Positions 35,624 to 44,646 of a DNA stretch of 64,000 nt are shown here, one piece after another (the first letter of the stretch is position 1; the number at the start of each line of letters is the position of its first letter). Both the position numbers and the translations under genes were made by a program. The notes beneath the pieces were generated by a model. The model was not told where the DNA came from, did no database searches, and saw only the letters and a list, made by a program, of their open reading frames with translations. Source of the DNA: JBBIQH01 sp964475945 (GTDB lineage Archaea; Thermoproteota; Nitrososphaeria; Nitrososphaerales; Nitrosocaldaceae); NCBI GenBank assembly GCA_964475945.1, contig CAYYYF010000004.1, positions 14,679 through 78,678 of the forward strand, written 5' to 3'.

Positions 35624-36508
35624 TTGAATGGGTTAAAGAGTATTGCATTAAATGCTTATATAGATGAGCATAACGATTATCATGTATATAAAGAGTTAGC
35701 AGGTTCAAAGGTAACACCAGAGTATCTAAGACCAAAGTTGGTTAAGATGGCAGAGCAGGAGTATAAGCACTATGAGTTCTGGAGCAGGTTTGTTGATGGA
35801 TTCAAGCCAAAGAGACCAGCACTAAAGATAATCATGCTCAAGCTCCTTGCACTCATAATGGGTATAACATTTGTTATAAAGTTACTTGAGAAGCATGAGG
35901 ATAAGGTTATAGATAATTACAAGGGTGCAGCAGTTTACCTTAACGAGAAGGATAAGAGCATATTAGAGGAGATAATAAGGGATGAGGAGGAGCATGAGAA
36001 TACCTTGCTTGAGAATATAAATGAGGGTAGGGTAAGGTACCTTGGCTTCACAGTTCTTGGGTTATCAGATGCGCTTATAGAGATAGCAGGCATACATGCT
36101 GGCACGCTAGGTGTATACACAGATACCTTTAAGGCAGGGTTAGCAGGATTAATAGCAGGGGTAGCAGCAAGCATAGCAATGGCATCTGCAGCATACAACC
36201 AAGCAAAGCAGGGTAAGGATGTTAAGGCATCCTCTGCAGCAACCTATACTGGTATAGCGTATGTTGTAACAGCATTGCTACTTGCCCTACCATACTTCCT
36301 TGTCCATGATGTACTTGAGGCATTGATAATATCACTCATCATCTCAGTAGCCATACTTGCATATATTGCATTGTACTCCCATGTGCTATTTAACAGGAGC
36401 TTCTTCAGGGAGTTGGGTGAGACTACTGCAATAATATTTGGTGCTACCCTAGCACTGTATGTATTTGGTGAGGCTATAAGGATATACTTTAACCTACAAC
36501 TAGAATAG
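35624..36508 (+). CDS. ferritin-like / VIT1 fusion membrane protein (MbfA-like)
   Basis: The 294-residue protein joins an N-terminal rubrerythrin-type four-helix domain to a VIT1/CCC1 transporter domain. Iron ligands are visible as EQEYKHYEF and EIIRDEEEHENTLL (two E-x-x-H motifs). The membrane part has about five helices, beginning LGFTVLGLSDALIEI, which matches the VIT1 signature. Such proteins export or sequester Fe or Mn. The start is TTG 35624; the ATG nearby at 35628 is closed after two codons. Its upstream region holds the AGCTATAC repeat cluster. Confidence 0.85.
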   Translation: MNGLKSIALNAYIDEHNDYHVYKELAGSKVTPEYLRPKLVKMAEQEYKHYEFWSRFVDGFKPKRPALKIIMLKLLALIMGITFVIKLLEKHEDKVIDNYKGAAVYLNEKDKSILEEIIRDEEEHENTLLENINEGRVRYLGFTVLGLSDALIEIAGIHAGTLGVYTDTFKAGLAGLIAGVAASIAMASAAYNQAKQGKDVKASSAATYTGIAYVVTALLLALPYFLVHDVLEALIISLIISVAILAYIALYSHVLFNRSFFRELGETTAIIFGATLALYVFGEAIRIYFNLQLE

Positions 36509-36658
36509 ATGCTGTCAACTCACATCTTATTATATGATATAATGTAAAGGAATTGTAGGGCATGGATGATAAGGGAAGGGAAGGAAGGATGAACCATTAC
36601 ATATCTAATAAATAAAATCTTGTTATGTACTAACATTCTATATATTATGTAGAGGAGT
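36509..36658. other. short intergenic region
   Basis: This spacer separates the VIT1-like gene from a pseudogene. It is AT-rich with a purine-rich run near 36573-36590 and a TATA-like stretch near 36630-36640. No gene is seen. Confidence 0.4.
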
Positions 36659-37101
36659 ATGAGAGTATTAATTGCTTTACTACTAATAGGTAATGATGAT
36701 AACAACAGCAAATAGTATTCACAAAGCCAGTAGCATACCAAATTATAGATGGTAATAAGGTTAATGTTGATATATCATATAGGATATTAGCAGAGAATAG
36801 ATATACATTTGATATAGGCTATTATGATGATAGATATGAGTTAATTATAGATCCATTGCTGGATTTACTAGCAAGTACTTATTTAGGAGGGAGTGATTGG
36901 GATTCTGCAAGAGCAATAGCTGTAGATAGCAATGGCAAGGTGTTTGTAGCTGGAAAATACTAGCGGTAGTGATTTCCCAATAGTAAATGGATATGATGAT
37001 ATGTATAATGGTTATTTAGTGATACATTCATAGCAAAGTTCGGTAACATGGATGGTAATCTATCAGACATAATTAATGAGAATGTAAAGAAGGGTAAGTA
37101 G
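36659..37101 (+). pseudogene. remnant of an SBBP-repeat (beta-propeller) exported protein
   Basis: A signal-peptide-like start (MRVLIALLLIG at 36659) is followed by a TAG and then, in another frame, TKPVAYQIIDGNKVNVDI and LIIDPLLDLLASTYLGGSD, the segment that normally precedes SBBP repeats. One repeat SARAIAVDSNGKVFVAG is cut by TAG near 36959. The next piece DFPIVNGYDD is in a new frame, and the end DTFIAKFGNMDG in a third, closing at TAG 37099-37101. The gene has lost most of its N-terminal domain and its other repeats. Intact relatives are large secreted or surface proteins. Confidence 0.8.
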
Positions 37102-37105
37102 TGTT

Positions 37106-37363
37106 ATGCTACTACTAGAGAATATGACAGATTCTAATATAGCAAGGGTAACATTACATGCTGAAGATGGTAATATAATAGCAGTTAGTGCAAAGGACTT
37201 TAATAAGAAGAGGATAAGCATGCAGGAGGTAGAGCTTAACATCAAAGAGGGCAAGAGCAAATCCTTTGGTGATATAATAAAGATAGCAGTGGTGAAGGAA
37301 GGCAAGGTTCTATACAAGTTATATGATGCTACAGGGAAGGTTGTAAGGGAATGGTGGATATAA
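37106..37363 (+). CDS. hypothetical (85 aa)
   Basis: The frame opens at ATG 37106, with a second ATG at 37124 (MTDSN) as another possible start. The product is beta-rich with alternating strand and turn (ARVTLHAEDGNIIAVSAKDF, KVLYKLYDATGKVVREWWI). It lies five bases after the SBBP remnant. No family is recognised; it may have been part of the same surface-protein operon. Confidence 0.5.
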   Translation: MLLLENMTDSNIARVTLHAEDGNIIAVSAKDFNKKRISMQEVELNIKEGKSKSFGDIIKIAVVKEGKVLYKLYDATGKVVREWWI

Positions 37364-37511
37364 ATAATTAATATTTTTTCTTTTGTATTAACCATGAGTC
37401 ACCTTACCCTAATCTTCATACATCTTCAACATTCCTATTACCATCGTATTAGGTTGATAGCATCTTAGATTAAATATAAAAGAGATATAATAGTTACATC
37501 ATTGTTAAGAT

Positions 37512-38867
37512 ATGAAAGTATCACTGTATTATAATAATGGTACAATAGTGATAAAGGGTATTGCACATATGCCATATGCAAGGTATGATCCTAGGATAAA
37601 TGGGTTCAGGGCATTAGCATTGCATTATCCAAGCATAGTTGAGTATCTCAAGGCAAGCAGGGTAGATTATGATGACCATGTACTGGATCTGATCCTGATG
37701 AAGGGGTTAAGGAGTAGCATAGTGCTCAGGGATTACCAGCAGGAGGCATTGAGTAAGTGGATAGAAGCAGGTATGAGGGGATGCATAGTATTACCTACAG
37801 GCTCTGGTAAGACTCTGGTAGGTATAAAGGCTATAGAGCATATTAACCTTGCATCTATTGTAGTTGTTCCAACACTTGAACTGCTTGATCAGTGGGTTAA
37901 GGCGTTGGCAGATGCATTCTCCTTGAGAGAGGATGATATAGGCAGGATAGGCGGAGGGTACGATTACCTTCAAGCACTAACAGTAATAACATACGACTCT
38001 GCCTATCTAAGGGCTAATACTATAGGCAATAGGTTTGCTTTAATAATATTTGATGAGGTACACCATCTACCGGCAGAAGGGTATAGGAGTATAGCAGAGC
38101 AGTTTGCATCCCCTTACAGGCTAGGGTTAACAGCAACCATAGAGAGGGAAGATAACCTGCATACATATCTACCATTGCTTATAGGAGGGGTAGTCTATAG
38201 GGCAGAGGTTAAGGAGTTGGTTAAGCAGGAGTATCTAGCACCATACAGGATAGAGAGGAGGTATATTAAACTTGATGGGGATGAGAAGGAAGAGTATGAG
38301 AGGAATTACTCAATATATATCAATGCGTTAAGGGAGCTTGGGCTAGCATACGGTATAAATGGATTTAAGAAGCTGATAATGCTCTCAGCAAAGAATAAAC
38401 TTGCTAGAGAGGCCTTACTTGCTAGGAATAGGGCATTAGAGATAGCATTCAACAGCAGAGCAAAGTTAGATGAGTTAAGGGAGATACTTGCGGAGTATAA
38501 GGGCAAGATAATAATATTCACTCAACACAACAACCTTGTATATACCATAGCAAAGGAGTTCCTTATACCATTAATAACACATAAGACAAGCATGGAGGAG
38601 AGGAGGGATATACTCCAAGGCTTTAAGGAAGGAAGGTATAAGGCAATAGTAACATCAAAGGTGCTTGATGAGGGTGTGGATGTGCCAGATGCTGATATAG
38701 GGGTTATAGTGAGTGGGACAGGAAGTAGTAGGGAGTTCATACAGAGGCTAGGTAGACTGCTTAGGGCAAAGGAGGGTAAGAAGGCACTGCTTATAGAGAT
38801 AGTATCAAGGGATACTGTGGAGGTGCATACAAGTAGGAAGAGGAAGAGGAAGAGTGGCATTATATGA
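37512..38867 (+). CDS. xpb: XPB/Rad25-family DNA helicase
   Basis: The 451-residue superfamily 2 helicase opens DNA in repair. Motif I LPTGSGKT is near residue 96, motif II DEVHHL, motif III GLTATI followed by the RED motif EREDN that distinguishes XPB, and motif VI QRLGRLLR. The N-terminal 80-residue domain corresponds to the damage-recognition domain of archaeal XPB. The next gene encodes Bax1, its usual nuclease partner. The C-terminus is a short basic tail (RKRKRKSG). Confidence 0.94.
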   Translation: MKVSLYYNNGTIVIKGIAHMPYARYDPRINGFRALALHYPSIVEYLKASRVDYDDHVLDLILMKGLRSSIVLRDYQQEALSKWIEAGMRGCIVLPTGSGKTLVGIKAIEHINLASIVVVPTLELLDQWVKALADAFSLREDDIGRIGGGYDYLQALTVITYDSAYLRANTIGNRFALIIFDEVHHLPAEGYRSIAEQFASPYRLGLTATIEREDNLHTYLPLLIGGVVYRAEVKELVKQEYLAPYRIERRYIKLDGDEKEEYERNYSIYINALRELGLAYGINGFKKLIMLSAKNKLAREALLARNRALEIAFNSRAKLDELREILAEYKGKIIIFTQHNNLVYTIAKEFLIPLITHKTSMEERRDILQGFKEGRYKAIVTSKVLDEGVDVPDADIGVIVSGTGSSREFIQRLGRLLRAKEGKKALLIEIVSRDTVEVHTSRKRKRKSGII

Positions 38868-38906
38868 ATATAAAAATTTTGGTTGATATAGATAGATAGA
38901 TATATT

Positions 38907-40487
38907 ATGCTACCATCATCACTCTTAAGGGCTAGGGTAAGGAAAGGTAAGATCTATCCTATCTTTGCAGATAGTAGTGATGCTGAACTTGCTTCACTGC
39001 TTATAGAGAAGTTCAAGTATGCAGTAGAGCATAGGCATACAAGAGGCTTGCTTGCAGATAGTGTTAAGGAGTTAGAGTACTACTATGATTACAGGCTTGT
39101 AAGAGGATTATATACATTACTTGAGAGGTTGAGTATATTCAAGAGCAAGGCAGATGAGTATTGCATAGATCCTAGACTGCTAAGGAGGAAGGTATTTGAG
39201 GAATCTAGCAGAAGGGGCTTTGCTTTAACAGAGTATGAGAGGAGCATGATATTAAGTGATGTAGCAGAGGCATTCAAGGTAAACCCTAAGATGCTAGAGG
39301 ATCTGCTAATGAGCGATATAGATGATAACATGATCATAGTTGAGTTAAAGCCTGTAAGCATAGATAGACTTATAGCATTATACAACCTATCTATTCTACA
39401 GAGTCTACTATTCAGGTGCATAAGCCTTGAGTGCAAGGTATCCACTGGTGCAGAGTGGAAGCATATACTAAGGGATGTTAAGAGGCTAGGCCTAATATAT
39501 ACTCTAGAGTATAATGATGGGATAAGATGTATAATAGATGGTCCACTGAGCCTATTTAAGATGACAGAGAAGTATGGCACATCCATCGCAAGGCTTGTAC
39601 CAAAGATAGTTAGTGCACAGGAATGGTATATAAAGGCATGGATAGTTGGTAGCAGTAAGGCAAAGACATACGAGTTTAACCTATCAAGTAAGGATGGTAT
39701 AATGCTTGATAAGGGTTATGCGGATGAGTTATATGATAGTAGCATAGAGGAGAGGTTTGCTAATACCTTCATGAATCATAATACAGGATGGAGGCTTGTA
39801 AGGGAGCCAGAGCCTATAGTGGTTAGTGATAAGGCATTCATACCAGACTTTGCGTTTGAGAAGGGTAATATAAGGGTATACCTTGAGATAGTAGGCTTCT
39901 GGACAAAGGAGTATATTGAGAGGAAGCTATGGAAGATAAGGCAGTTGAAGGTTGAGAGGAGTGATATAGATATAATAATTGCTGTAGATAAAGAGTTGGA
40001 GTGCTCAAAGCATAGCACCCTACAATCAATGAATGTTATACTGTATGATGGTAAGCAGGGAGTGCCTGTAATACCCATACTTAACTACTTGAGGAGTATA
40101 GAGGATAGGCTTATGCATGCAAGTGATGATGCGATAGATGAGGTTATTAAGATGATCAGACTATCATTACCTATAATAGATGTTAGTGTTATAGCATCCA
40201 AGTACAATCTTAAGCCAGATCTACTACTCTCAAGGCTTAATGCTAATGCTTATGCAGATAGATATGCTAGGGTTGGTAGATACCTTATCTCAAGTAAGCT
40301 GCTGGATAGCATAAGTGATTCTCTCCAAGCTGTTGGTAGCAAGAGGTTCTTGGATATATGCTCACTGCTAAAGGAGTATGGTATACCAGAGGAGTGTTAT
40401 GTAGAGGTTCTTAACCTGCTAGGCTATGATGTTGTATGGAGTAGCATTGATATGAGCAGTGCAGTTGTAGTTAGGAGGGTAGGGTAA
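38907..40487 (+). CDS. bax1: XPB-associated nuclease Bax1 (DUF790)
   Basis: The 526-residue protein is a structure-specific nuclease that works with XPB in archaeal nucleotide excision repair. The nuclease core lies near residues 310-340: FIPDFAFEKGNIRVYLEIVGFW gives the PD-(D/E)xK aspartate and glutamate, with a downstream ERKLWK helix. The N-terminus (SLLRARVRKGKIYPIFA) is the start typical of DUF790. It follows xpb by 39 bases. Its stop codon lies inside the first copy of the 31-bp repeat described next. Confidence 0.92.
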   Translation: MLPSSLLRARVRKGKIYPIFADSSDAELASLLIEKFKYAVEHRHTRGLLADSVKELEYYYDYRLVRGLYTLLERLSIFKSKADEYCIDPRLLRRKVFEESSRRGFALTEYERSMILSDVAEAFKVNPKMLEDLLMSDIDDNMIIVELKPVSIDRLIALYNLSILQSLLFRCISLECKVSTGAEWKHILRDVKRLGLIYTLEYNDGIRCIIDGPLSLFKMTEKYGTSIARLVPKIVSAQEWYIKAWIVGSSKAKTYEFNLSSKDGIMLDKGYADELYDSSIEERFANTFMNHNTGWRLVREPEPIVVSDKAFIPDFAFEKGNIRVYLEIVGFWTKEYIERKLWKIRQLKVERSDIDIIIAVDKELECSKHSTLQSMNVILYDGKQGVPVIPILNYLRSIEDRLMHASDDAIDEVIKMIRLSLPIIDVSVIASKYNLKPDLLLSRLNANAYADRYARVGRYLISSKLLDSISDSLQAVGSKRFLDICSLLKEYGIPEECYVEVLNLLGYDVVWSSIDMSSAVVVRRVG

Positions 40488-40580
40488 TCATTATTTATAT
40501 ACTTGTATTAATACTGGGCAATGTTTCGTTGGCGTTGGTAGGCAATACAGTAATCATTATTTATATACTTGTATTAATAC
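40484..40580 (+). promoter_or_regulatory. tandem 31-bp promoter duplication
   Basis: The same 31 bases occur at 40484-40514 and 40550-40580, 66 bases apart, each with a TTTATATA box. The second box lies about 26 bases before the ATG at 40589 and would give a leaderless mutase transcript. The first would start a longer one at about 40521, exactly where a six-codon ORF (MFRWRW, 40521-40541) begins. The first copy overlaps the bax1 stop. Confidence 0.7.
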
Positions 40581-40588
40581 CCATTCTT

Positions 40589-41950
40589 ATGGGCAGGTTA
40601 TTTGGTACCAATGGTGTTAGAGGAGTATTCAACAAGGATCTAACACTAGATCTTGCATTAAAACTATCATATGCATTAGGGGCATACTTTAATGAAGGTA
40701 AGATACTCCTAGGCTATGATGGTAGATACTCAAGCCCATTACTAGCAGATGTTGTAACAGCAGGGTTGAATGCAATGGGGCTAGATGTATACAATGCTGG
40801 CTTGATACCTACACCATGCCTTCAGTACTGCATAAAGAGGTTAGCATACGATGGAGGGGTTATGATAACTGCATCACATAACCCACCTGAGTATAATGGT
40901 ATAAAGGTTATGGCAAGTGATGGGGTTGAGATAGCAAGGGAAGAAGAAAGCAAGGTTGAGGAGATATTCTTTGCTGAGAGATTCAGGTTGAGTGATAGGT
41001 TAGGTAATGAGCATGCTTTAGATGATGCTGTTGATGTATACATAAAGGGTATACTATCCTTGGTAGATGTTGATGCTATAAAGAGCAAGGGCTTCAAGGT
41101 TGTTGTTGATCTAGGTAATGGCGCCCAAGCGGTTGCTGTCCCAAGGCTACTAAATGCTCTAGGCTGTAAGGTTATTACTTTAAATGAGAGGATAGATGGT
41201 TCATTCCCTGGGAGAGGCTCAGAACCTACAGTAGATAACCTTCATGAACTTGCAGCAAAGGTTGTTAAGAGTAATGCTGATCTAGGGGTAGCATACGATG
41301 GTGATGGTGATAGAAGCATATTCTGTGATGAGCATGGCAATGTATACACTGGGGATAGGAGTGGTGCAATACTCATAGATCATATACTCAAGCATAGTAG
41401 AAGTGTTAATGCAAAGATAGTAACACCAGTAAACTCATCAATGCTTGTAGATATCGTAGCAAGGAGGTATGGTGCACAGGTGATAAGGATAAAGGTAGGC
41501 AGTGTAGAGGTATCAAGGGAGATGCTTAGATCAGGTGCACTGCTAGGGCTTGAGGAGAATGGTGGGTTCATGTATGCAAGGCATATAGCAGTAAGGGATG
41601 GTGCCATGAGCACAGCACTCATGCTTGAGGCATTAGCATTAAGCAACAACAGGTTATCTGATCTGAATAAGATGTATAGGAGGTTTTACCAGTATAAGAC
41701 AAAGTTCCAATGCTCAGGTGCTAAGGCACTTAAGGTTATAGAGGCGTTAAGGGATAGTAAGGATGCTAGAAGGGTAGAGAGTATAGATGGTATTAAGGTA
41801 TGGGTGGATGATGAGGCATGGGTTATGGTTAGGCAGAGTGGCACAGAGCCTATAATACGTTTATATGCAGAGGCTAGTGATGAGGCTAGGCTTAAGGATA
41901 TAGTAAGGGTATACACTGAGAATGTAAAGGGCATATTAAATACAGACTAA
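40589..41950 (+). CDS. phosphoglucosamine/phosphomannose mutase family
   Basis: The protein interconverts hexose 1- and 6-phosphates. The phosphoserine loop TASHNPPEYNG, the metal loop YDGDGDR, the sugar loop EENGGFM and the phosphate loop RQSGTEP are all intact. The correct start MGRLFGTNGVRG is at 40589; the frame is open further upstream through the second promoter copy, but that part reads as hydrophobic noise. It would supply precursors for glycans or for mannosyl compounds such as mannosylglycerate. Substrate preference cannot be told from the motifs. Confidence 0.9.
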   Translation: MGRLFGTNGVRGVFNKDLTLDLALKLSYALGAYFNEGKILLGYDGRYSSPLLADVVTAGLNAMGLDVYNAGLIPTPCLQYCIKRLAYDGGVMITASHNPPEYNGIKVMASDGVEIAREEESKVEEIFFAERFRLSDRLGNEHALDDAVDVYIKGILSLVDVDAIKSKGFKVVVDLGNGAQAVAVPRLLNALGCKVITLNERIDGSFPGRGSEPTVDNLHELAAKVVKSNADLGVAYDGDGDRSIFCDEHGNVYTGDRSGAILIDHILKHSRSVNAKIVTPVNSSMLVDIVARRYGAQVIRIKVGSVEVSREMLRSGALLGLEENGGFMYARHIAVRDGAMSTALMLEALALSNNRLSDLNKMYRRFYQYKTKFQCSGAKALKVIEALRDSKDARRVESIDGIKVWVDDEAWVMVRQSGTEPIIRLYAEASDEARLKDIVRVYTENVKGILNTD

Positions 41951-42020
41951 ATTATTACTGCGTGTAATAAATAAAGAAGAAATAAAAAGGATTAATTAAT
42001 GCTTGTATTGCTTGTAATGC

Positions 42021-42314
42021 TTACCCCTCGTCCCAGCCCTTTGTGAACCTACCGAACTTGTGTAATGGTACTGGCTGACCTGGAGTGTACTCCAATGGTC
42101 TCATCCAGAATATTGCTGTGGTTGGGCATACTGCAATGCATGCACCATCAGAGATACATCTCTCTGGGTAGTGTACGAATGCCTTGCCCCTCTTCCAGCC
42201 CTCTACTGGCTTTACCCTTAGCACATCTGGTCCTAGTGCAGTGCATATCTCTACGCATAATGCACAGCCTATGCATGTCTGCTCATCTATATCTGGTAGT
42301 ATTGCTACTGGCAT
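42021..42314 (-). CDS. ferredoxin-like iron-sulfur protein (97 aa)
   Basis: The first cluster site is CIGCALCVEIC, a complete CxxCxxCxxxC for a [4Fe-4S] centre. The second reads CISDGACIAVCP, in which the first two cysteines are five residues apart and one cysteine is missing. It could hold a [3Fe-4S] cluster or none. The tail (YTPGQPVPLHKFGRFTKGW) is longer than in simple ferredoxins. It is likely an electron carrier. A TTTAAATA-type box at about 42343-42351 precedes its ATG by about 30 bases. Confidence 0.88.
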   Translation of the reverse strand: MPVAILPDIDEQTCIGCALCVEICTALGPDVLRVKPVEGWKRGKAFVHYPERCISDGACIAVCPTTAIFWMRPLEYTPGQPVPLHKFGRFTKGWDEG

Positions 42315-42342
42315 ATCCGCTCAAGGTAAGTATAACGTTAAA

Positions 42343-42400
42343 ATATTTAAACTCTTTGCGGTTTTAAAACGCCGTTTTATGAATATTTAAAAAAATAATC
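42343..42400 (-). promoter_or_regulatory. ferredoxin promoter and upstream poly-T terminator
   Basis: On the minus strand, TTTAAATATTTT at about 42338-42351 is placed as a TATA box for the ferredoxin gene. Before it, a minus-strand run of seven T at about 42387-42394 follows the stop of the upstream small gene and looks like an archaeal terminator. GTTTTAAAAC at 42361-42372 is a small palindrome between them. Confidence 0.45.
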
Positions 42401-42412
42401 AAGAATTAGATC

Positions 42413-42637
42413 TTACTTGCTAACTCTAACTACATCTATCTCTCCGTTCTTTATCCAACTTAAGAGTTCCTCAGCAGAAGGCTTTGCGTTATGATTACCC
42501 TGTAGATGTAGTGCTACCATTGCATAGTTCACTTGGTTCAGTAATGGCTTGTACTTTGTCCAATCATCGTTGCCCTTTGCCTTGTTGCGTATATCCTGTG
42601 GTATACTATTCCACCAATCCATGAACTTCCTAGCCAT
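42413..42637 (-). CDS. conserved hypothetical (74 aa)
   Basis: The soluble protein reads MARKFMDWWNSIPQDI at the start and ends with ELLSWIKNGEIDVVRVSK. It is predicted helical with a C-terminal strand. Tryptophan-rich small proteins of this size are widespread in thaumarchaea, but no function is known. It is upstream of the ferredoxin on the same strand, about 100 bases apart. Confidence 0.6.
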   Translation of the reverse strand: MARKFMDWWNSIPQDIRNKAKGNDDWTKYKPLLNQVNYAMVALHLQGNHNAKPSAEELLSWIKNGEIDVVRVSK

Positions 42638-42747
42638 TGCTAATCAGTATAGCAATGGAGTATATTAAATTTTTGATACTTATTATAGTATAGATGATAT
42701 GAGAGCATGATAAGGTATTAAAGTAACTCTATGCTAGAGTTTTTAGT

Positions 42748-44001
42748 TTGAGGGTGACAGTGCTAGGCTCTGCAAGGGAGGTTGGTAGATCAGCATTCTT
42801 AGTAGATACTGGTAAGAGTAAGATACTGCTAGACTATGGTGTTATGTTCAAGAAGGAACCGTTATTCCCTATGCATGTTAAACCAAAGGATGTAGATGGT
42901 GTAGTGCTTACCCATGCACACCTAGACCACTCTGGATGCATACCATACCTATTCCTTCACTCTAACATACCAGTGTATGCAACAGAGCCTACGATAGAGT
43001 TATCCAAGATACTCCTGCTTGATATGATAAAGGTCTCAGGCTTCTACTTACCATTTGAGTACATAGAGGTTATGTCCATGATCAATGCTAGCAATGCGGT
43101 AAGGTATAGGGAGGAGGTAGAGATAGATGGTGCAAAGGTTACACTCCATAACGCTGGGCATATAATAGGTAGTGCAAGTATAGTTGTTGAGTATGATGGT
43201 AGGAGGATATTCTACACAGGTGATATAAACGCAAGGGGTTCCATGCTACTTGATAGTGCTGAGATAGTTAAGGATGTTGACCTTGTTATAACAGAGAGCA
43301 CTTATGCATTAGAGGATCATCAGCCTAGGGAGGAGGCGGAGCATATGCTAGTAGAGTTTGCTAACGAGGTTATGGATAGGCATGGCATACTCTTCATACC
43401 AGCATTCTCTGTTGAGAGGGCACAGGAGATAGCATGTGTATTAAAGGCATACAACTTTAAGCATAAGGTTGCTATAGATGGGATGGCGTTGAAGGCAAAT
43501 GAGATAATGCTCAAGCATAGAGAGTTCCTAAGGGATCCAGAGTTCTTCTCAAGTGTAATGAGATGGGTTAAATGGATTAATGGGTGGAGTGAGAGGAAGA
43601 GGCTTGTAGATGAGCCATGTGTAATAATATCCCCAGCAGGTATGCTTGTAGGAGGTAATGCATTATTCTACATGCAGAGGATAATAGATGATCCTAGGAA
43701 TGGTATAGCAATAGTCTCATACCAAGGAGAAGGTACACCTGGGAGGTTGCTGCTGGAGAAGGGTATAGCACTTATAGATGGTGAGGCTAGGAGTGTTAAG
43801 GCTGAGGTTAAGAGGTTTGATTTCTCAGGGCATAGCGGTAGGAAGGAGTTATTCGATATGATAGGCTCCTTTAATAGCAGTGCAAAGGTTATTACAGTGC
43901 ATGGTGATAATGATGCATGCACAAGGTTCGCTGAGGAGATAAGCAAGAGATTAGGCTTATATGCCTATGCACCATCTGCTGGGGAGCATATACAGGTATG
44001 A
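42748..44001 (+). CDS. beta-CASP metallo-beta-lactamase nuclease (aCPSF2-like)
   Basis: The 417-residue protein is a zinc-dependent ribonuclease of the CPSF73/aCPSF group without an N-terminal KH domain. Motif 2 THAHLDHSG lies near residue 55; the beta-CASP motifs A-C appear as TESTYA, GMLVGG and FSGHSG, with a final VHGD. Proteins of this type act as 5'-3' exonucleases and endonucleases in RNA processing. The start is a TTG at 42748, the only one that retains MRVTVLGSAREVG. Confidence 0.9.
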   Translation: MRVTVLGSAREVGRSAFLVDTGKSKILLDYGVMFKKEPLFPMHVKPKDVDGVVLTHAHLDHSGCIPYLFLHSNIPVYATEPTIELSKILLLDMIKVSGFYLPFEYIEVMSMINASNAVRYREEVEIDGAKVTLHNAGHIIGSASIVVEYDGRRIFYTGDINARGSMLLDSAEIVKDVDLVITESTYALEDHQPREEAEHMLVEFANEVMDRHGILFIPAFSVERAQEIACVLKAYNFKHKVAIDGMALKANEIMLKHREFLRDPEFFSSVMRWVKWINGWSERKRLVDEPCVIISPAGMLVGGNALFYMQRIIDDPRNGIAIVSYQGEGTPGRLLLEKGIALIDGEARSVKAEVKRFDFSGHSGRKELFDMIGSFNSSAKVITVHGDNDACTRFAEEISKRLGLYAYAPSAGEHIQV

Positions 44002-44039
44002 TACTAAAATAAAATTATATGATTATGTGAATAAAGACG

Positions 44040-44234
44040 CTATAACTCTACCTTCTCAACATCTATCTGCCTTAGCAGTGTATCTGCCTCGCTAGCATTG
44101 GTAACGTATGTGTAAAGGTATCTGCTCCTCCTTATCTTTATCTTAACCTTATCCCCTCTCCTTACAACTCTACACTGCTCAGCACCCTTTGCTAGCCTTA
44201 GCAGTTCATCCTTGCTGAATAACTGCTTAGGCAT
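44040..44234 (-). CDS. rpl38e: ribosomal protein eL38
   Basis: The 64-residue protein begins MPKQLFSKDELLRLAKGAEQC and contains IKIRRSRYLYTYVT, the KxRxSRYLYT block of eL38. This eukaryote-like protein of the large subunit is found in thaumarchaea and some crenarchaea only, which supports the lineage. The hypothetical gene upstream ends three bases from its start. Confidence 0.85.
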   Translation of the reverse strand: MPKQLFSKDELLRLAKGAEQCRVVRRGDKVKIKIRRSRYLYTYVTNASEADTLLRQIDVEKVEL

Positions 44235-44237
44235 ACT

Positions 44238-44570
44238 CTATCTATTCATTAGGGAGTATCTAAACCCTTCTATGCTTTTTAACATATCAGCAGTCTCATT
44301 AGCAACATCCTTTATGGTTAGATCGTTGTAGTATCTGCTAAGCGCTTTTCCAGCAAGTATCATGGGTATGCCTATAAGGTTTGATACCATGGTAGGCTCT
44401 GGTATCCAGAATAGCATCCATCCTACTCTGCTCAGTGTCTTGCTTACCTTAGGAGCATTCTTTATGTTATCAAAGGCAGACTTTGTATCCTTATCCATAA
44501 TAGCATTGAGTGATGAGTAAAGTTCAGTCCTCCTCTTTATTGCTTCTATCATATCCTTTGCATTATGCAT
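44238..44570 (-). CDS. conserved hypothetical, membrane-associated
   Basis: From the ATG at 44570 the protein has about 110 residues. It starts with a charged helix (MHNAKDMIEAIKRRTEL), has a hydrophobic, proline-containing middle (WMLFWIPEPTMVSNLIGIPMILAG) and ends in a helix (DVANETADMLKSIE). No family is recognised. The frame extends further upstream, but that stretch is a poor coding sequence. It is followed directly by rpl38e. Confidence 0.6.
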   Translation of the reverse strand: MHNAKDMIEAIKRRTELYSSLNAIMDKDTKSAFDNIKNAPKVSKTLSRVGWMLFWIPEPTMVSNLIGIPMILAGKALSRYYNDLTIKDVANETADMLKSIEGFRYSLMNR

Positions 44571-44646
44571 GTTGTTATGCAGCAAGTATTGATGATAAAC
44601 CTTTATGTATATGCAATTATACAAGATGAGCAATTAAATAGACTAC

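Noticed and set aside
40529..40588. N-terminal extension of the phosphohexomutase
   Set aside because: These 20 codons read through the second promoter copy and precede the universally placed MGRLFGTNG start.
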